Assembly: GCF_037963835.1 (NCBI RefSeq)
Contig: NZ_CP150145.1
Coordinates: 7,006,001 to 7,070,000 of the forward strand
Direction: 5' to 3'
DNA: 64,000 nt
From: Paenibacillus sp. FSL H8-0332
GTDB taxonomy: Bacteria > Bacillota > Bacilli > Paenibacillales > Paenibacillaceae
Part shown: piece after piece, positions 36,108 through 44,766 of the stretch
How the letters are laid out: every line of letters begins with the position of its first letter
How positions within the stretch are numbered: position 1 is the stretch's first letter
Notes under the pieces: generated by a model
What the model saw: the letters and a program-made list of their open reading frames with translations, nothing else
Told to the model about the DNA's origin: nothing
Databases searched by the model: none
Program-made: the position numbers and the translations under genes

Positions 36108-36780
36108 TTCCCCATACCACCTTTAAATATTTCGGGTCTTTGGGATTGATTTCGATTTTCTCCCGAATATTTCGAACATGTACGGCAACCGTATTCTCTG
36201 AAGCAAAGATGGGTTCATTCCATACGAGCTCATAAATCTCTTCGATCGAGAACACTCTGCCCTTGTTTTCCATCAGCAGCTCCAAAATTTTATATTCCTT
36301 CGCGGTCAGTCTGACATCCTCTCCATCTACCTCAACAGTCTTCGAGCTTTTGTTTAGCACGAGTCCTCTTACTTGAATGATCTCTTCCCTGTCTGACTGG
36401 AAGGAACCTAAGTTTGTAAACCGGCGCAGTTGAGATCGGACTCTAGCAACCAGCTCGAGAGGATTGAAGGGCTTCGTTATATAATCATCGGCTCCAACGT
36501 TGAGGCCCAGAATCTTATCGGCATCCTCCGACTTGGCAGAAAGCATAATGATCGGTATATTTTTATTTTCACGGATTTTAAATGTCGTCTTGATTCCATC
36601 AAGCTGCGGCATCATGATATCCATTAGAATGAGATGAATGGTTTCCCGTTCAAGGATTTCCAGGGCCGCAAGGCCGTTAGAAGCCGTAAATATATCTACA
36701 TCATCGCTTTTCAAGTAAATCACGAGTGCCTCGCGAATCTCCGGTTCATCGTCCACAACAAGAATATTATGTTTAGCCAT
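36082..36780 (-). CDS. OmpR/PhoB-family response regulator
   Basis: A 232-residue regulator. The receiver domain has VVDDEPEIREAL, phosphoacceptor Asp in LILMDIMMPQLDG, LSAKSEDADK and DYITKPFNPLEL; the C-terminal winged helix has VRLTAKEYKILELLMENKGRVFS and VAVHVRNIREKI. The type matches VanR-like partners. It lies 30 bases after the GDPD gene and overlaps the kinase gene, so GDPD, regulator and kinase form one transcription unit. Confidence 0.94.
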   Translation of the reverse strand: MAKHNILVVDDEPEIREALVIYLKSDDVDIFTASNGLAALEILERETIHLILMDIMMPQLDGIKTTFKIRENKNIPIIMLSAKSEDADKILGLNVGADDYITKPFNPLELVARVRSQLRRFTNLGSFQSDREEIIQVRGLVLNKSSKTVEVDGEDVRLTAKEYKILELLMENKGRVFSIEEIYELVWNEPIFASENTVAVHVRNIREKIEINPKDPKYLKVVWGIGYKIEKK

Positions 36781-36810
36781 TAGTTGTCGTCACCTTCATT
36801 AAGATATTAA

Positions 36811-37662
36811 TCATACTTCCCGATCCGTATAAAATCCATGCACCCCGAAGCTATATAATAACTGCTTAACCCGACTGCTGTTGACGGTGTGAACATAGCT
36901 TTTTACCCCGAGCTTATTTAGGGCTGGAACCAGGTTGGGGTTCATAATCACGCGATAGAGCGGCATAGCGACCGCAGTAATCTCTTTGTCCCTAGCAAAC
37001 TCTACAATACTCTCAGCGGATGCGCCAGTTTTGTACAGTGAATACATTTTGTTAGGAAAAGGGTAGATGTCCATTACCATGTGGTACATTTCCGGGCTGA
37101 AGATCTCCGGTATCATCCGCTGGAGCAGCTCGGGATCAGTATTGCGCGCCTCATTAACCAGTTTCGTAAACTGCTCCCGAATTTGCGCTTGGCTGCCTGC
37201 CTTCGTATCTAAGATTAAGTCAAAATCACGATATTGCTGCATCAGCTGCAGGATATCCGGTAGGGTAAGAGGCTGGAATCTGCCCATAATAAGCGAGTTC
37301 TCAAACTGAAGCTTTGTTACAGTTCTTCCGCCATGAGCGGCCAAATCCGGCTGTAGCTTGTCCGACCAACCATGTCTGGCTACAAGCTCCCCGTCCGTCG
37401 TCTGCACAAGATCAACCTCGAACAGACGGTATCCTTTATTGTAATTGCTTATGAATGCTTCATAAGAATTTGTGTAGCTGGCGCCTTCGACTTCACCAAG
37501 TGCATGTGCAATAAGCCTATTGTCCTCCCACCCGCTGGTGCCAGGTGTAGACGAGATCCCCTGTGTCTGACCTGACCATACAAGCCCCCAACTACACCAG
37601 ACCAGTCCAGCCGAAATGACGATTAATAAGCTTAACATAAGCGTTTTCTTCATTCTCTTCAT
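36811..37662 (-). CDS. Secreted or anchored glycerophosphodiester phosphodiesterase-like protein
   Basis: A 283-residue protein with an N-terminal membrane/signal segment (TLMLSLLIVISAGLVWCSWGL). The GDPD TIM barrel starts with LIAHALGEV, then NSYEAFISNYNKGYRLFEVDLVQTTDGELVARHGW, giving the catalytic His, Glu, Asp and His, and ends VKSYVHTVNSSRVKQLLYSFGVHGFYTDREV. It likely releases glycerol phosphate from phospholipid head groups or teichoic acid at the cell surface. AAAGGAGTGA precedes the ATG. It sits at the head of the VanRS-like operon. Confidence 0.82.
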   Translation of the reverse strand: MKRMKKTLMLSLLIVISAGLVWCSWGLVWSGQTQGISSTPGTSGWEDNRLIAHALGEVEGASYTNSYEAFISNYNKGYRLFEVDLVQTTDGELVARHGWSDKLQPDLAAHGGRTVTKLQFENSLIMGRFQPLTLPDILQLMQQYRDFDLILDTKAGSQAQIREQFTKLVNEARNTDPELLQRMIPEIFSPEMYHMVMDIYPFPNKMYSLYKTGASAESIVEFARDKEITAVAMPLYRVIMNPNLVPALNKLGVKSYVHTVNSSRVKQLLYSFGVHGFYTDREV

Positions 37663-37842
37663 TCATTTCACTCCTTTGTTATCCCGATAGAAGTCATATT
37701 ACAGGACCCAAATGAAGAAGAGCTGGTAAAAAAACGAATGAATTTATGAAGTTTGTATACATTTCAGGCTTAAAAATGAATGGTCTTAGAAACATTAAAA
37801 CTCATTTTTTAACTCCACTTTCCATGCGTAATTCTGAGAAAC

Positions 37843-37870
37843 AAAAAAAGGAAGGTCCAGTGAAGGACCT
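37843..37870 (-). terminator. Terminator after TerD-like gene
   Basis: On the minus strand AGGTCC-TTCACT-GGACCT is followed by TCCTTTTTTTG. It lies about 75 bases past the stop of the TerD-like gene. Confidence 0.7.
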
Positions 37871-37942
37871 ACCAGTAGTGCACCTATAAATTGGAAGCCA
37901 TAAATATTTCATTCTCTGTGTGGTGCCTTCTAACAGATAGAA

Positions 37943-39151
37943 CTATTTATAATCATTCAAAGGTCCCTGATCCATGATCACTTCTACCATATTGGAGTCC
38001 CCTGCCTTAAGAATCGGCCTATACTCTGAATTTGGCCTACTGTAAAGCTCCAGCGGACTTATGATAACGCCATTTGGCGTATTATGAAGTATCCCGGGTA
38101 CACAGGTATAGATCGTATCATTATTATTTGCATTCTTGGCGGAGATCGTAACTGAGGTTCCATTATGATTATCTATACTCATGGACACCTTATATCTGTA
38201 AAATGAACCGGTTCCATTGGATTGCGCTGAATAAACTACAGGAACAACCGCAAGAACATCATCTCTTAGTCTTAACTTTATGACCTCTGTCTTCTTTGAT
38301 TTTTTACCTCTCCCCACATCGCCCATATGCTCAACTGTCCCTTTACCATAATTTTTGAGGGGAGGTGTTCCCGTTGCACCAAACATAGCTACATCAATCT
38401 GCTTTCCATCCTTTGTATAGACTAAAGCATAAATGTCATAATCCGTTCCAGTCTCCCAAGATACCGTAGCCGTAATTTCTGGCGTTTTCTCAATGATAAC
38501 CGGCTTCTGCCCTTTATCGAGATTGATCTTCCCCTTTACCTTCTCAAGGTTGATGGACATAGCCGAACCAGGTTCCTTTGATACAGGCTCTTGAATGATC
38601 TGAGGTTTAGAATGCTCACTTGGCTCATCCGCTTCTACTTCAACACCATAGTTTTTGCATAACCCTTCAAGCCCGGAATCAAATCCGCGCCAGATTGATT
38701 TTACCTTGGTCTGACCGTTCCTTAGATATAATTCAAGCACTACAATTCCATTCTCGTTCGTAAAACTGGATGGGGATAAGTGAATAATCGTATTTTGCGT
38801 ACATATCTCTGCTTCCAGATTCTTCACATTCGCGAATCCTGTGCTGTTATCCTCTGTCAGAGTTACAGCTATTTTGGTTATACCTTCAGGGACCTTATCC
38901 ATGTCGAAATTCAGCTTATAAACTTTGGTATTACCGGCTTGCTCGGCTGGTAAAAGCGTGGCTACACCTGAGGAACTTGTGGGCTGATTATAAAAGATGA
39001 TTCCGCTATCTCCTTGCACCTTATCAGCATCCGTTAAGAGGAAGGCTGTTAAAGAAACGTCTACCAGAGTAGAGATTTCGTGGCTAATCGTAATGCTACC
39101 TTTTGCGGCACTTAAAGTTGTATTTGCTCCCATTTGCAGAAATTGATTCAC
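37943..39151 (-). CDS. Two-domain TerD-family protein
   Basis: A protein of about 402 residues. Residues about 1-170 are a TerD-like Ca-binding fold (LVDVSLTAFLLTDADKVQGDSGIIFYNQP, EGITKIAVTLTEDNSTGF). A ~40-residue linker rich in Pro/Glu/Ser follows, then a second TerD-like module (ATVSWETGTDYDIYALVYTKDGKQIDVAMFGA). TerD proteins belong to the tellurite/stress-response ter group. No other ter genes are here. GTG at 39151 is preferred as start (GGGAG 9 bases upstream, N-terminus VNQFLQMGANTTL); an ORF start at 39166 is an alternative. A fragment of this kind of gene recurs at 46508-46643. Confidence 0.8.
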   Translation of the reverse strand: MNQFLQMGANTTLSAAKGSITISHEISTLVDVSLTAFLLTDADKVQGDSGIIFYNQPTSSSGVATLLPAEQAGNTKVYKLNFDMDKVPEGITKIAVTLTEDNSTGFANVKNLEAEICTQNTIIHLSPSSFTNENGIVVLELYLRNGQTKVKSIWRGFDSGLEGLCKNYGVEVEADEPSEHSKPQIIQEPVSKEPGSAMSINLEKVKGKINLDKGQKPVIIEKTPEITATVSWETGTDYDIYALVYTKDGKQIDVAMFGATGTPPLKNYGKGTVEHMGDVGRGKKSKKTEVIKLRLRDDVLAVVPVVYSAQSNGTGSFYRYKVSMSIDNHNGTSVTISAKNANNNDTIYTCVPGILHNTPNGVIISPLELYSRPNSEYRPILKAGDSNMVEVIMDQGPLNDYK

Positions 39152-39454
39152 TCTAACCACTCCCATCCATTTAATGGCTCGTGCTGTCTCAATAATATTA
39201 ACACAGGGAGGAAATACTTGGGATATAAAACTATAAAGGGCCCCGTTGAGTTAACCGGCACAGTATAATACTCCCCTAATCGCGTCCCGTCAAGAAATAA
39301 TTTGAGAATGAGCGGCATAGCGAGGGAGACCCCCTTATGTTATTAAAATAGGAATGGATTCCCGAGTATGCAGAGTGATATCGCTTTTTCCAATGGGGCC
39401 AGTGTCACGTAAAATAGTCTTCAGATCAATGAGAAATACGGAAGGGAGATCTGT
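39152..39454. other. Non-coding spacer
   Basis: About 300 bases between the divergent TerD-like gene and the small orphan gene. I see no convincing ORF, palindrome or RNA element; the right end holds the GAAGGGAGA ribosome site of the next gene. Confidence 0.6.
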
Positions 39455-39694
39455 ATGAATAGCGTGGACAAAATCAGATTTTCACTCTTTTTCGGGGAAG
39501 AGCCCGAGGCAGCTTGTTACGGGTATATAGAGCGGAATCGGGATGGTCATATGATCGCGCTCTACAATAGTAATGGTGAGGAGATCGATATGTATGGCGG
39601 ACATCAATTTGTCAGGGTACAGGCGCTTGGCAAATTTGATGATGAAGACCGCGATAATTTCTACTCCTTGTTAGAAGGTGATGGTGTAGGGTAA
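39455..39694 (+). CDS. Small protein of unknown function (79 residues)
   Basis: A 79-residue acidic protein with mixed alpha/beta character (KIRFSLFFGEEPEAACYGYIERNRDG, VRVQALGKFDDEDRDNFYSLLEGDG) and no membrane segment. GAAGGGAGA stands 6 bases before the ATG, which supports it as a real gene. Family not recognised. It stands alone before the ArsR gene. Confidence 0.6.
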   Translation: MNSVDKIRFSLFFGEEPEAACYGYIERNRDGHMIALYNSNGEEIDMYGGHQFVRVQALGKFDDEDRDNFYSLLEGDGVG

Positions 39695-39753
39695 CCAGTA
39701 GGATTGACAAACAGCCGAATTTTCACTTTACACCGCAGTCTTTAAGTGGTAAT

Positions 39754-39787
39754 ATCATTTCTATAATTCCATAAATATAGAAATGAT
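39754..39787. promoter_or_regulatory. ArsR operator 1
   Basis: Inverted repeat ATCATTTCTATA / TATAGAAATGAT with 10 bases between, right before the ArsR gene. The core TTTCTATA-N10-TATAGAAA is repeated with equal spacing at 40104-40129. Confidence 0.75.
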
Positions 39788-39805
39788 GGTGGAAAGGAGA
39801 CTGTA

Positions 39806-40087
39806 ATGGCTGATGTCGATCACGATCTGGTGCAAGCTGTCAAAGTATACAAGGCTCTAGGGGAGCCTACACGGCTAAAAATAGCCTTAATGCTAATCAA
39901 GCAAGAGAATCAATGCGTTACCGCGATCAGTGAACAGCTTGGTCATGTAGCCGGTTCAACGTTATCCCATCATCTCAAGCAACTGACGGAATCGGGTGTA
40001 ATCCAGGCGCAAAAGAACGGTTCGTTTATTCACTACAGCGTTGATCAAGAAGTGGCAAAGAAGTTTGCGCCATATTTACTGGCGTAA
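39806..40087 (+). CDS. ArsR-family transcriptional repressor
   Basis: A 93-residue winged-helix protein: VKVYKALGEPTRLKIALMLIKQENQCVTAISEQLGHVAGSTLSHHLKQLTESGVIQAQKNGSFIHYSV. It lacks the ELCVCDL metal-binding box of arsenic or cadmium sensors; the single Cys (QCVTAI) suggests a thiol or organic ligand sensor. GGAAAGGAG precedes the ATG. Palindromes on both sides of the gene indicate that it represses itself and the MFS gene. Confidence 0.9.
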   Translation: MADVDHDLVQAVKVYKALGEPTRLKIALMLIKQENQCVTAISEQLGHVAGSTLSHHLKQLTESGVIQAQKNGSFIHYSVDQEVAKKFAPYLLA

Positions 40088-40103
40088 ATTTTTTTTAGTA
40101 ACA

Positions 40104-40129
40104 TTTCTATATTTTTAGAATTATAGAAA
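40104..40129. promoter_or_regulatory. ArsR operator 2
   Basis: TTTCTATA-N10-TATAGAAA between the ArsR and MFS genes, identical in half-sites and spacing to the core of operator 1. Confidence 0.75.
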
Positions 40130-40171
40130 AACAACAAGAAAAGCTAAAGAATTTGAAAGGGGAACAATCAA

Positions 40172-41356
40172 ATGATTAAATCTTGGAAAGTTTATATTTT
40201 AGCGATTATCAGTTTTTTAGTGGGAACCTCGGAATTTGTAATAGCCGGGATATTGGATCTGGTGTCCAAAGATGTAGGCGTAACTATTGCTGCGGCCGGC
40301 CAACTCATTTCGGTTTACTCCATAGCTTACGCAGTGGGTACTCCGATTCTCATTGCGGCTACCTCCAAACTAAGCCGGAGAACACTTATGCTGGCTGCTT
40401 TGGCGCTGTTTTTTATAGGGAATTTAATTACGGTGTTCTCGACGGGCTATCCCATGCTTGTTGGTGCGAGAGTGATCTTAGCGCTTAGTACAGGTGTCTT
40501 TACCGTGGTTGCCCTAACAGTTTCTGCTCAAATTGCCGGGCCTGGAAAACAAGGCACCGCCATAGCCACGATCATGATGGGATTTAATCTATCGCTTATT
40601 TTAGGCGTTCCTCTGGGAAGAGTCATTGCCAGCACCTACGACTGGAAAATAATTTTTTATGGAATCGGCGCTCTTAGTTTTATCGCCATGCTGGTCATTT
40701 TAATGGCATTGCCCAAGTCACAGGGAGAAGCCAATGTACCTCTTAAAGAACAACTCGCCCTGTTGAAAAGACCGCAGCTCTTATTCACCTTGTCGATTAG
40801 CTTCTTTTGGATGGTCGGTTATACGGTCGTTTACACGTTTATTACACCATTTCTGTTGGACATTACGGGCATGAGCAATGGGATGGTGAGCATCGCGCTA
40901 TTTTCATTCGGCATAGCAAGTTTGTTGGGCGCCCAGGCTGGAGGATTTGGTGCAGATAAATTAGGTATTCCGCGTACGCTGAATGGAAGCTTGATTATCC
41001 ACGCGGGTATTCTGATCCTTATGACCCTCTTTGCCCATACATCCTTAGCTGTCTTTCCGTTGCTGCTGTTATGGTCGTTTTTTGCTTGGTCTACGGGGCC
41101 CATTCAACAAGTCTATATGATTAGCTTGGCACCAAGCGCAGCGGGAATTCTTCTGAGCTTGAATACCTCCTTCATCCAGTTGGGGATTGCTGCCGGAGCT
41201 GCCATTGGCGGTCTTGTGGTGGAGAGTCTTTCCTTACAGTCCATCGGCGTGGCTGGCGCAATAGGTGTTGCCATCGCACTCCTCCCGGCTATATTATCGT
41301 TCTCGATGCGAAGTCAGTCTGCGAATGGGATACAATCCGATACAAGCAAACAGTGA
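40172..41356 (+). CDS. MFS transporter, AraJ/YdhP-like exporter
   Basis: A 394-residue protein with twelve helices. ISFLVGTSEFVIAGILDLVSKDVGV at the start and LSRRTLMLAALALFFIGNLITVF after helix 2 fit the DHA1 sugar/drug exporters (AraJ, YdhP, YbcL). AAAGGGG precedes the ATG. The ArsR-controlled arrangement suggests inducible export of a toxic compound. Substrate unknown. Confidence 0.88.
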   Translation: MIKSWKVYILAIISFLVGTSEFVIAGILDLVSKDVGVTIAAAGQLISVYSIAYAVGTPILIAATSKLSRRTLMLAALALFFIGNLITVFSTGYPMLVGARVILALSTGVFTVVALTVSAQIAGPGKQGTAIATIMMGFNLSLILGVPLGRVIASTYDWKIIFYGIGALSFIAMLVILMALPKSQGEANVPLKEQLALLKRPQLLFTLSISFFWMVGYTVVYTFITPFLLDITGMSNGMVSIALFSFGIASLLGAQAGGFGADKLGIPRTLNGSLIIHAGILILMTLFAHTSLAVFPLLLLWSFFAWSTGPIQQVYMISLAPSAAGILLSLNTSFIQLGIAAGAAIGGLVVESLSLQSIGVAGAIGVAIALLPAILSFSMRSQSANGIQSDTSKQ

Positions 41357-41467
41357 AACAAGGCTTATTGACGGATTAATCTACGGCTGAAAATGGAAAA
41401 ACATCTGTATAGATTTCATTCCGATCTTCGGCCAAAAGTTACTCTTAAGCGCTTCATACCGTGAACC

Positions 41468-41740
41468 TCACCGATTCTGTGCTCCCCACTCGCACAGCTG
41501 CTCCAACACAGGTAGAAGGGTCTGCGCTTTCGGTGTCAGCGAATACTCCACTTTGGAAGGAATCTGCGGATACTCCACGCGCTTCACCAGCCCGTCAGCC
41601 TCCAATTCCTTAAGCTGCGCGCTGAGAACCTTGTACGTCACCGCTCCGAGCTGTCTCTGCATTTCGTTGAACCGAATCGGGGGTTTGGCGGACAGCAGAT
41701 ACAGAATCGCCATCTTCCACTTCCCGCCGATCACCGACAT
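41468..41740 (-). pseudogene. Truncated HxlR regulator, module copy 1
   Basis: From SVIGGKWKMAILYLL to the C-terminal EQLCEWG it is nearly identical to the intact HxlR at 55743-56084. The first ~23 residues, start and promoter are gone: the text jumps at about 41740 from the HxlR body straight into RidA coding sequence. The frame could only start at a TTG (41752) within RidA-derived sequence and with no ribosome site. Likely non-functional. Confidence 0.8.
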
Positions 41741-42082
41741 TCGAACGTACAACCATAACCTCTGGGATCACGGGATTTCGCAGGGGTACCTTGTCGACAA
41801 CACGCTGTATATCTCGGGACAGTTCTCCCATAATGCGGAGGGCAACTTCGTCGGAGCAGGCGATATTCAGGCACAGATGACGCAGACGCTGAAGAATGTG
41901 GATACCGCGCTACAAAAGTTCGGAGCGACAAAGGATAATCTGGCTTACGTGGAGCTGTATCTGACGAATACGCAGGAGCACGGGGAAACCGCGATCGGCC
42001 GGCGGGGAGCATGATCGGGGTGACTTACCTGGTATTTCAGGAACAGTGGGTAGAGGTGCGGGCTGTGGCGCATGTTGGCTAA
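41741..42082 (+). pseudogene. Truncated, frameshifted RidA, module copy 1
   Basis: Matches the intact RidA at 56184-56567 from IRTYNHN on, but the start is missing. A 31-base piece is deleted between two ATCGG repeats near 41995, shifting the frame; after the shift the tail (SMIGVTYLVFQEQWVEVRAVAHVG) continues in another frame. Two independent lesions make it a clear pseudogene. Confidence 0.85.
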
Positions 42083-42108
42083 GAAAAAGAGACAGGGTTC
42101 AATTAAAC

Positions 42109-42142
42109 AACGCTACTGGCAGAGTAATGTCAGTAGCGTTTT
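42109..42142. repeat. Palindromic hairpin repeat, copy 2
   Basis: AACGCTACTGGCA / TGTCAGTAGCGTT with a 6-base loop and one G-T pair. The last base pairs overlap the stop of the leftward gene at 42130. Related to 15743-15782 and 45581-45616. Confidence 0.8.
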
Positions 42143-42456
42143 AGAATTTGCGGAATCTCTCCATCAGAGTAGTAGCGGATTGCCTTACCCGTTTTTCCAG
42201 CATACTCAATCTCATTTCTTGTGCTGTTGCCAATGTAGCCATTTACATCAATCACGAAGATTTCGTCAGAAATATCAATCTTTCTAAAATGCAGATCTCC
42301 CAGTAACTCCGCTTGTTCTTCCGTGATTTCAAAACCTATAGTTTGTTCAAAGAAGGCTAAACTAATCACTATGTTTCCTTGTAGTGTAAGAAATGCATTA
42401 GCTTGTTCAAATTGCTCCTTGAATTTTGTAGAACCGCATAATGTAATTATTTTCAT
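42130..42456 (-). CDS. Nucleoside 2-deoxyribosyltransferase-like small protein
   Basis: A 108-residue protein starting MKIITLCGSTKFKEQF, with ELLGDLHFRKIDISDEIFVIDVNGYIGNSTRNEIEYA. The GST(K/R) loop, DEIFVID and STRNEIEYA fit the Rossmann-like deoxyribosyltransferase/DUF4406 group common in Firmicutes and phages. The ATG at 42456 has AGGAAGGAT upstream. The longer frame upstream is a transglutaminase fragment and is not part of the gene. The stop overlaps a hairpin repeat. Substrate unknown. Confidence 0.75.
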   Translation of the reverse strand: MKIITLCGSTKFKEQFEQANAFLTLQGNIVISLAFFEQTIGFEITEEQAELLGDLHFRKIDISDEIFVIDVNGYIGNSTRNEIEYAGKTGKAIRYYSDGEIPQILKRY

Positions 42457-42498
42457 AAGCATATCCTTCCTGAGCCGTTTTAGGTGTTTTTTCAGGTA

Positions 42499-42690
42499 AC
42501 CCGTACACTGTTCGAATTCTTGCTGAAGCTTGGTTAACCACTTGCCTTCATATAGCACTTCAACCCAGCTATGAATGATCTCCTGGGGAGATAATTGGTA
42601 ATACCACCCTTTCATTGCCCCCTTTTGCAGTTTCTTATCAATGGAAAATCCGTGCATACGGCATGGCAGCACCATACTCTTCACTAATGA
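42499..42690 (-). pseudogene. Transglutaminase-like gene fragment, module copy 1
   Basis: Encodes LPCRMHGFSIDKKLQKGAM to WLTKLQQEFEQCTG, matching the middle of the intact gene at 56666-57364. The catalytic-Cys region before it and the C-terminus after it are absent, and the NIEGFILDVPY segment carrying the Asp is deleted in frame. It cannot be active. Confidence 0.8.
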
Positions 42691-42762
42691 AGAACATGGC
42701 GCTGTTAATATTTCGCAGTTATGCGACTGAAGAGACATTGGTAGCTAACTTCTATTAGATTG

Positions 42763-42994
42763 AGCAGCAGACAGACGCCTGTATTTCCAGAACCGTACCC
42801 ATCCACCTGGCGACTTCCTGATGGGCCGGGTGGATAAGGTATTCATCCATGTCTTCTAAGGAAGCAAACTTGGTGATCAGGATCAAATCGTATGCTGAAG
42901 GACCAGGGCGAACATTAGCTTCAGCTTCAATAACACATGATTTAGTATCATCTTTGGGTTCCCCATGTTCCTTATCTGATTGGCCTTTGTCTAC
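42763..42994 (-). pseudogene. Truncated Dabb-family (stress-responsive barrel) gene
   Basis: The frame gives VIEAEANVRPGPSAYDLILITKF and ASLEDMDEYLIHPAHQEV, the C-terminal half of a Dabb protein (usual length near 100 residues). The N-terminal ~45 residues and start are missing; the frame begins directly at the stop of the SnoaL-like gene. Probably a deletion remnant. Confidence 0.65.
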
Positions 42995-43360
42995 TTAATC
43001 CGATCCTTTAGACAGCCGGATCGCAAGCTGCTTAATCTTATCGTTGCGAATCTGAAAATTAAAATCCAAATAGAGAGGGTCCGGGAGGCCGGTTTTGTCG
43101 AAATCCCCGTCAACCTTAAAAACCACCACGTTTTCTTCCCCATGCTGTTTATCCTGTATGGGTTCAAGTGTTATGTTAGCTCCAAAATGATATTCGGCAC
43201 TCCATTGTTTTATAGCAGCTTTGCCTGCCCACTCTTTACCTTCATCGAGAACAAGTGCATCTTTCGAAAAGCAGTCGACATAAGCATCCGGATCGGGTTT
43301 ATTGGTAGCGGCTATAAAATCTAGTATAACTTGCGGAAGCAGATTAAGATTAGGCTCCAT
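42995..43360 (-). CDS. SnoaL/NTF2-like protein
   Basis: A 121-residue NTF2-fold protein: VILDFIAATNKPDPDAYVDCFSKDALVLDEGKEWAGKAAIKQWS, then a beta-rich C-terminus. The ATG at 43360 has AAAGGAG 9 bases upstream. The pocket-type fold is used by isomerases, hydrolases and ligand-binding proteins; no specific role is visible. The gene is intact within a decayed region. Confidence 0.82.
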   Translation of the reverse strand: MEPNLNLLPQVILDFIAATNKPDPDAYVDCFSKDALVLDEGKEWAGKAAIKQWSAEYHFGANITLEPIQDKQHGEENVVVFKVDGDFDKTGLPDPLYLDFNFQIRNDKIKQLAIRLSKGSD

Positions 43361-43583
43361 ATGATCAACTCCTTTGTAATCTTTGAATACGAGGCTAGTG
43401 TAACCCACAGAACCTGACAGCTGCGTGTCTAGTTATCTGTAATATTTATTTGTTCAGGATAAACCTGCCCGATAAGGGAATACCTCAACTGAGCTTCAGA
43501 TACTGAAGTAGAGGGGTATCTTTCACTTTTTTGATTGATTCACATTCAGTTGATTGAATTGATATAAAATTGAAATAGTTAGC

Positions 43584-44333
43584 TTATTTCTTTATACATT
43601 TGATGATAATGGTTGGAGGACTTAAACGTGCCTTCATCCCCGAATACCATGTAGTCGGTGAACTTTCGTCTGTCTCAGGAACCCGTGATTCTTCAATTAC
43701 CCGTTCTATAAAAAAGCCAGCATTTGAAAGTTCATTTAATATTGTGCTGACTTTTCGATGGTGCATGATCACGGGTACTCCACGCCAAGTTACCTTATAA
43801 GGTCCTTCGGAATGATAGGATTGAGTATAGGTCATTTTGTCATCCTCATACATCAGTCTGCTTTGTATGGGATGTTCCCAACTAAATACCAATACCCCGC
43901 CGTTTTTTAGTCTTTTGTAGATGTTAGATAGTGTCCGTGCCATATCGACTGTCCAGCCTAATGCATAAACAGAGAATACGATATCAAAATATTCACTGGG
44001 CAAGTCATCTATGTTTTCCATAGACATTTGTTGTATGTTCCCGGTCAATCTGTTCTCCTGGAGCAGTTCCTTAGCGTAATTAACCTGAGTCGTCGATAAA
44101 TCGATTCCCCAGACATCCCCTGCGCCTCTGCTTGCCATGTACAAAAGCGAGTGTCCACTGCCACAGCCTATCTCAAGTACTGTCTTGCCAGCAACATCAC
44201 CTAGAAGATGCAATTCATCCTCTGTGGGTGCATATGGCCCATATTGCGGCAAAGCATGTATTCCAAAATATTGATCAGCTACTTCATCCCATCCTGCTTT
44301 GTTGATCTCAAGCATTTCTTTCTGATCTTGCAT
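43584..44333 (-). CDS. Class I SAM-dependent methyltransferase
   Basis: A 249-residue methyltransferase. SAM-binding motif I is VLEIGCGSGHSLLYMASRG, followed by VWGIDLSTTQVNYA, DIVFSVYALGWTVDMARTLSNIYKRLKNGGVLVFSWEHP. The group contains small-molecule methyltransferases (UbiE/COQ5-like). AGGAGGGG stands just before the ATG. It is AT-rich relative to the core and isolated between remnants. Confidence 0.85.
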   Translation of the reverse strand: MQDQKEMLEINKAGWDEVADQYFGIHALPQYGPYAPTEDELHLLGDVAGKTVLEIGCGSGHSLLYMASRGAGDVWGIDLSTTQVNYAKELLQENRLTGNIQQMSMENIDDLPSEYFDIVFSVYALGWTVDMARTLSNIYKRLKNGGVLVFSWEHPIQSRLMYEDDKMTYTQSYHSEGPYKVTWRGVPVIMHHRKVSTILNELSNAGFFIERVIEESRVPETDESSPTTWYSGMKARLSPPTIIIKCIKK

Positions 44334-44369
44334 GACTTCCCCTCCTATTGGTCTTCTTTAGTGCATCTA

Positions 44370-44572
44370 TTACCCCTGCCTTATGTGATCGACGTTCCGG
44401 TTCATCAGATGTCGAACCACCCTACCAGGAGATCATTCATTGCTGGGTTGAAATGCTATATGAAGATAAATGGTACCAACGTGCAAAAAGAAGGAATCGT
44501 TCAGGATTTCGGAATTTACGACAGTACCTTTTGTATTACACTGGCCGTAGCCATCCTGCAACCATGCTAATC
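44370..44572. pseudogene. Scrambled transglutaminase-like remnant with inverted middle
   Basis: The left part (44376-44420) and right part (44516-44570) match the intact gene at 56666-57364 in its minus orientation (C-terminal end, then the LQDGYGQCNTK region). The middle (about 44421-44515) is reversed: EIIHCWVEMLYEDKW and NVQKEGIVQDFGIYD read on the plus strand. Intervening parts are deleted. Clearly dead. Confidence 0.75.
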
Positions 44573-44766
44573 ATTCAGTCATAAATTATCCTTACCTCCT
44601 GCTTCAATAACCGCTCAAATTCAGCACCATTAATCATAAAATATGAACTACACTTAAGCTACGGCAAATAGCACAAACCAATGGCTTGCGCTTTTGTTTC
44701 TAATTAGCATGCCTACAATATCCTGAATATCAGATAACAATCGCTAAAACTCCGCGCCGTTGATAT

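Noticed and set aside
42130..42738. A 202-residue fusion of transglutaminase and deoxyribosyltransferase-like domains
   Set aside because: The first part lacks the catalytic Cys and Asp regions and has no start signal, while a proper ribosome site stands before the ATG at 42456. It is a fragment in front of a separate gene, not a functional fusion.
44348..44584. 78-codon plus-strand ORF near 44.4 kb
   Set aside because: It reads partly inverted transglutaminase sequence and partly its antisense. It is a product of the scrambled remnant.
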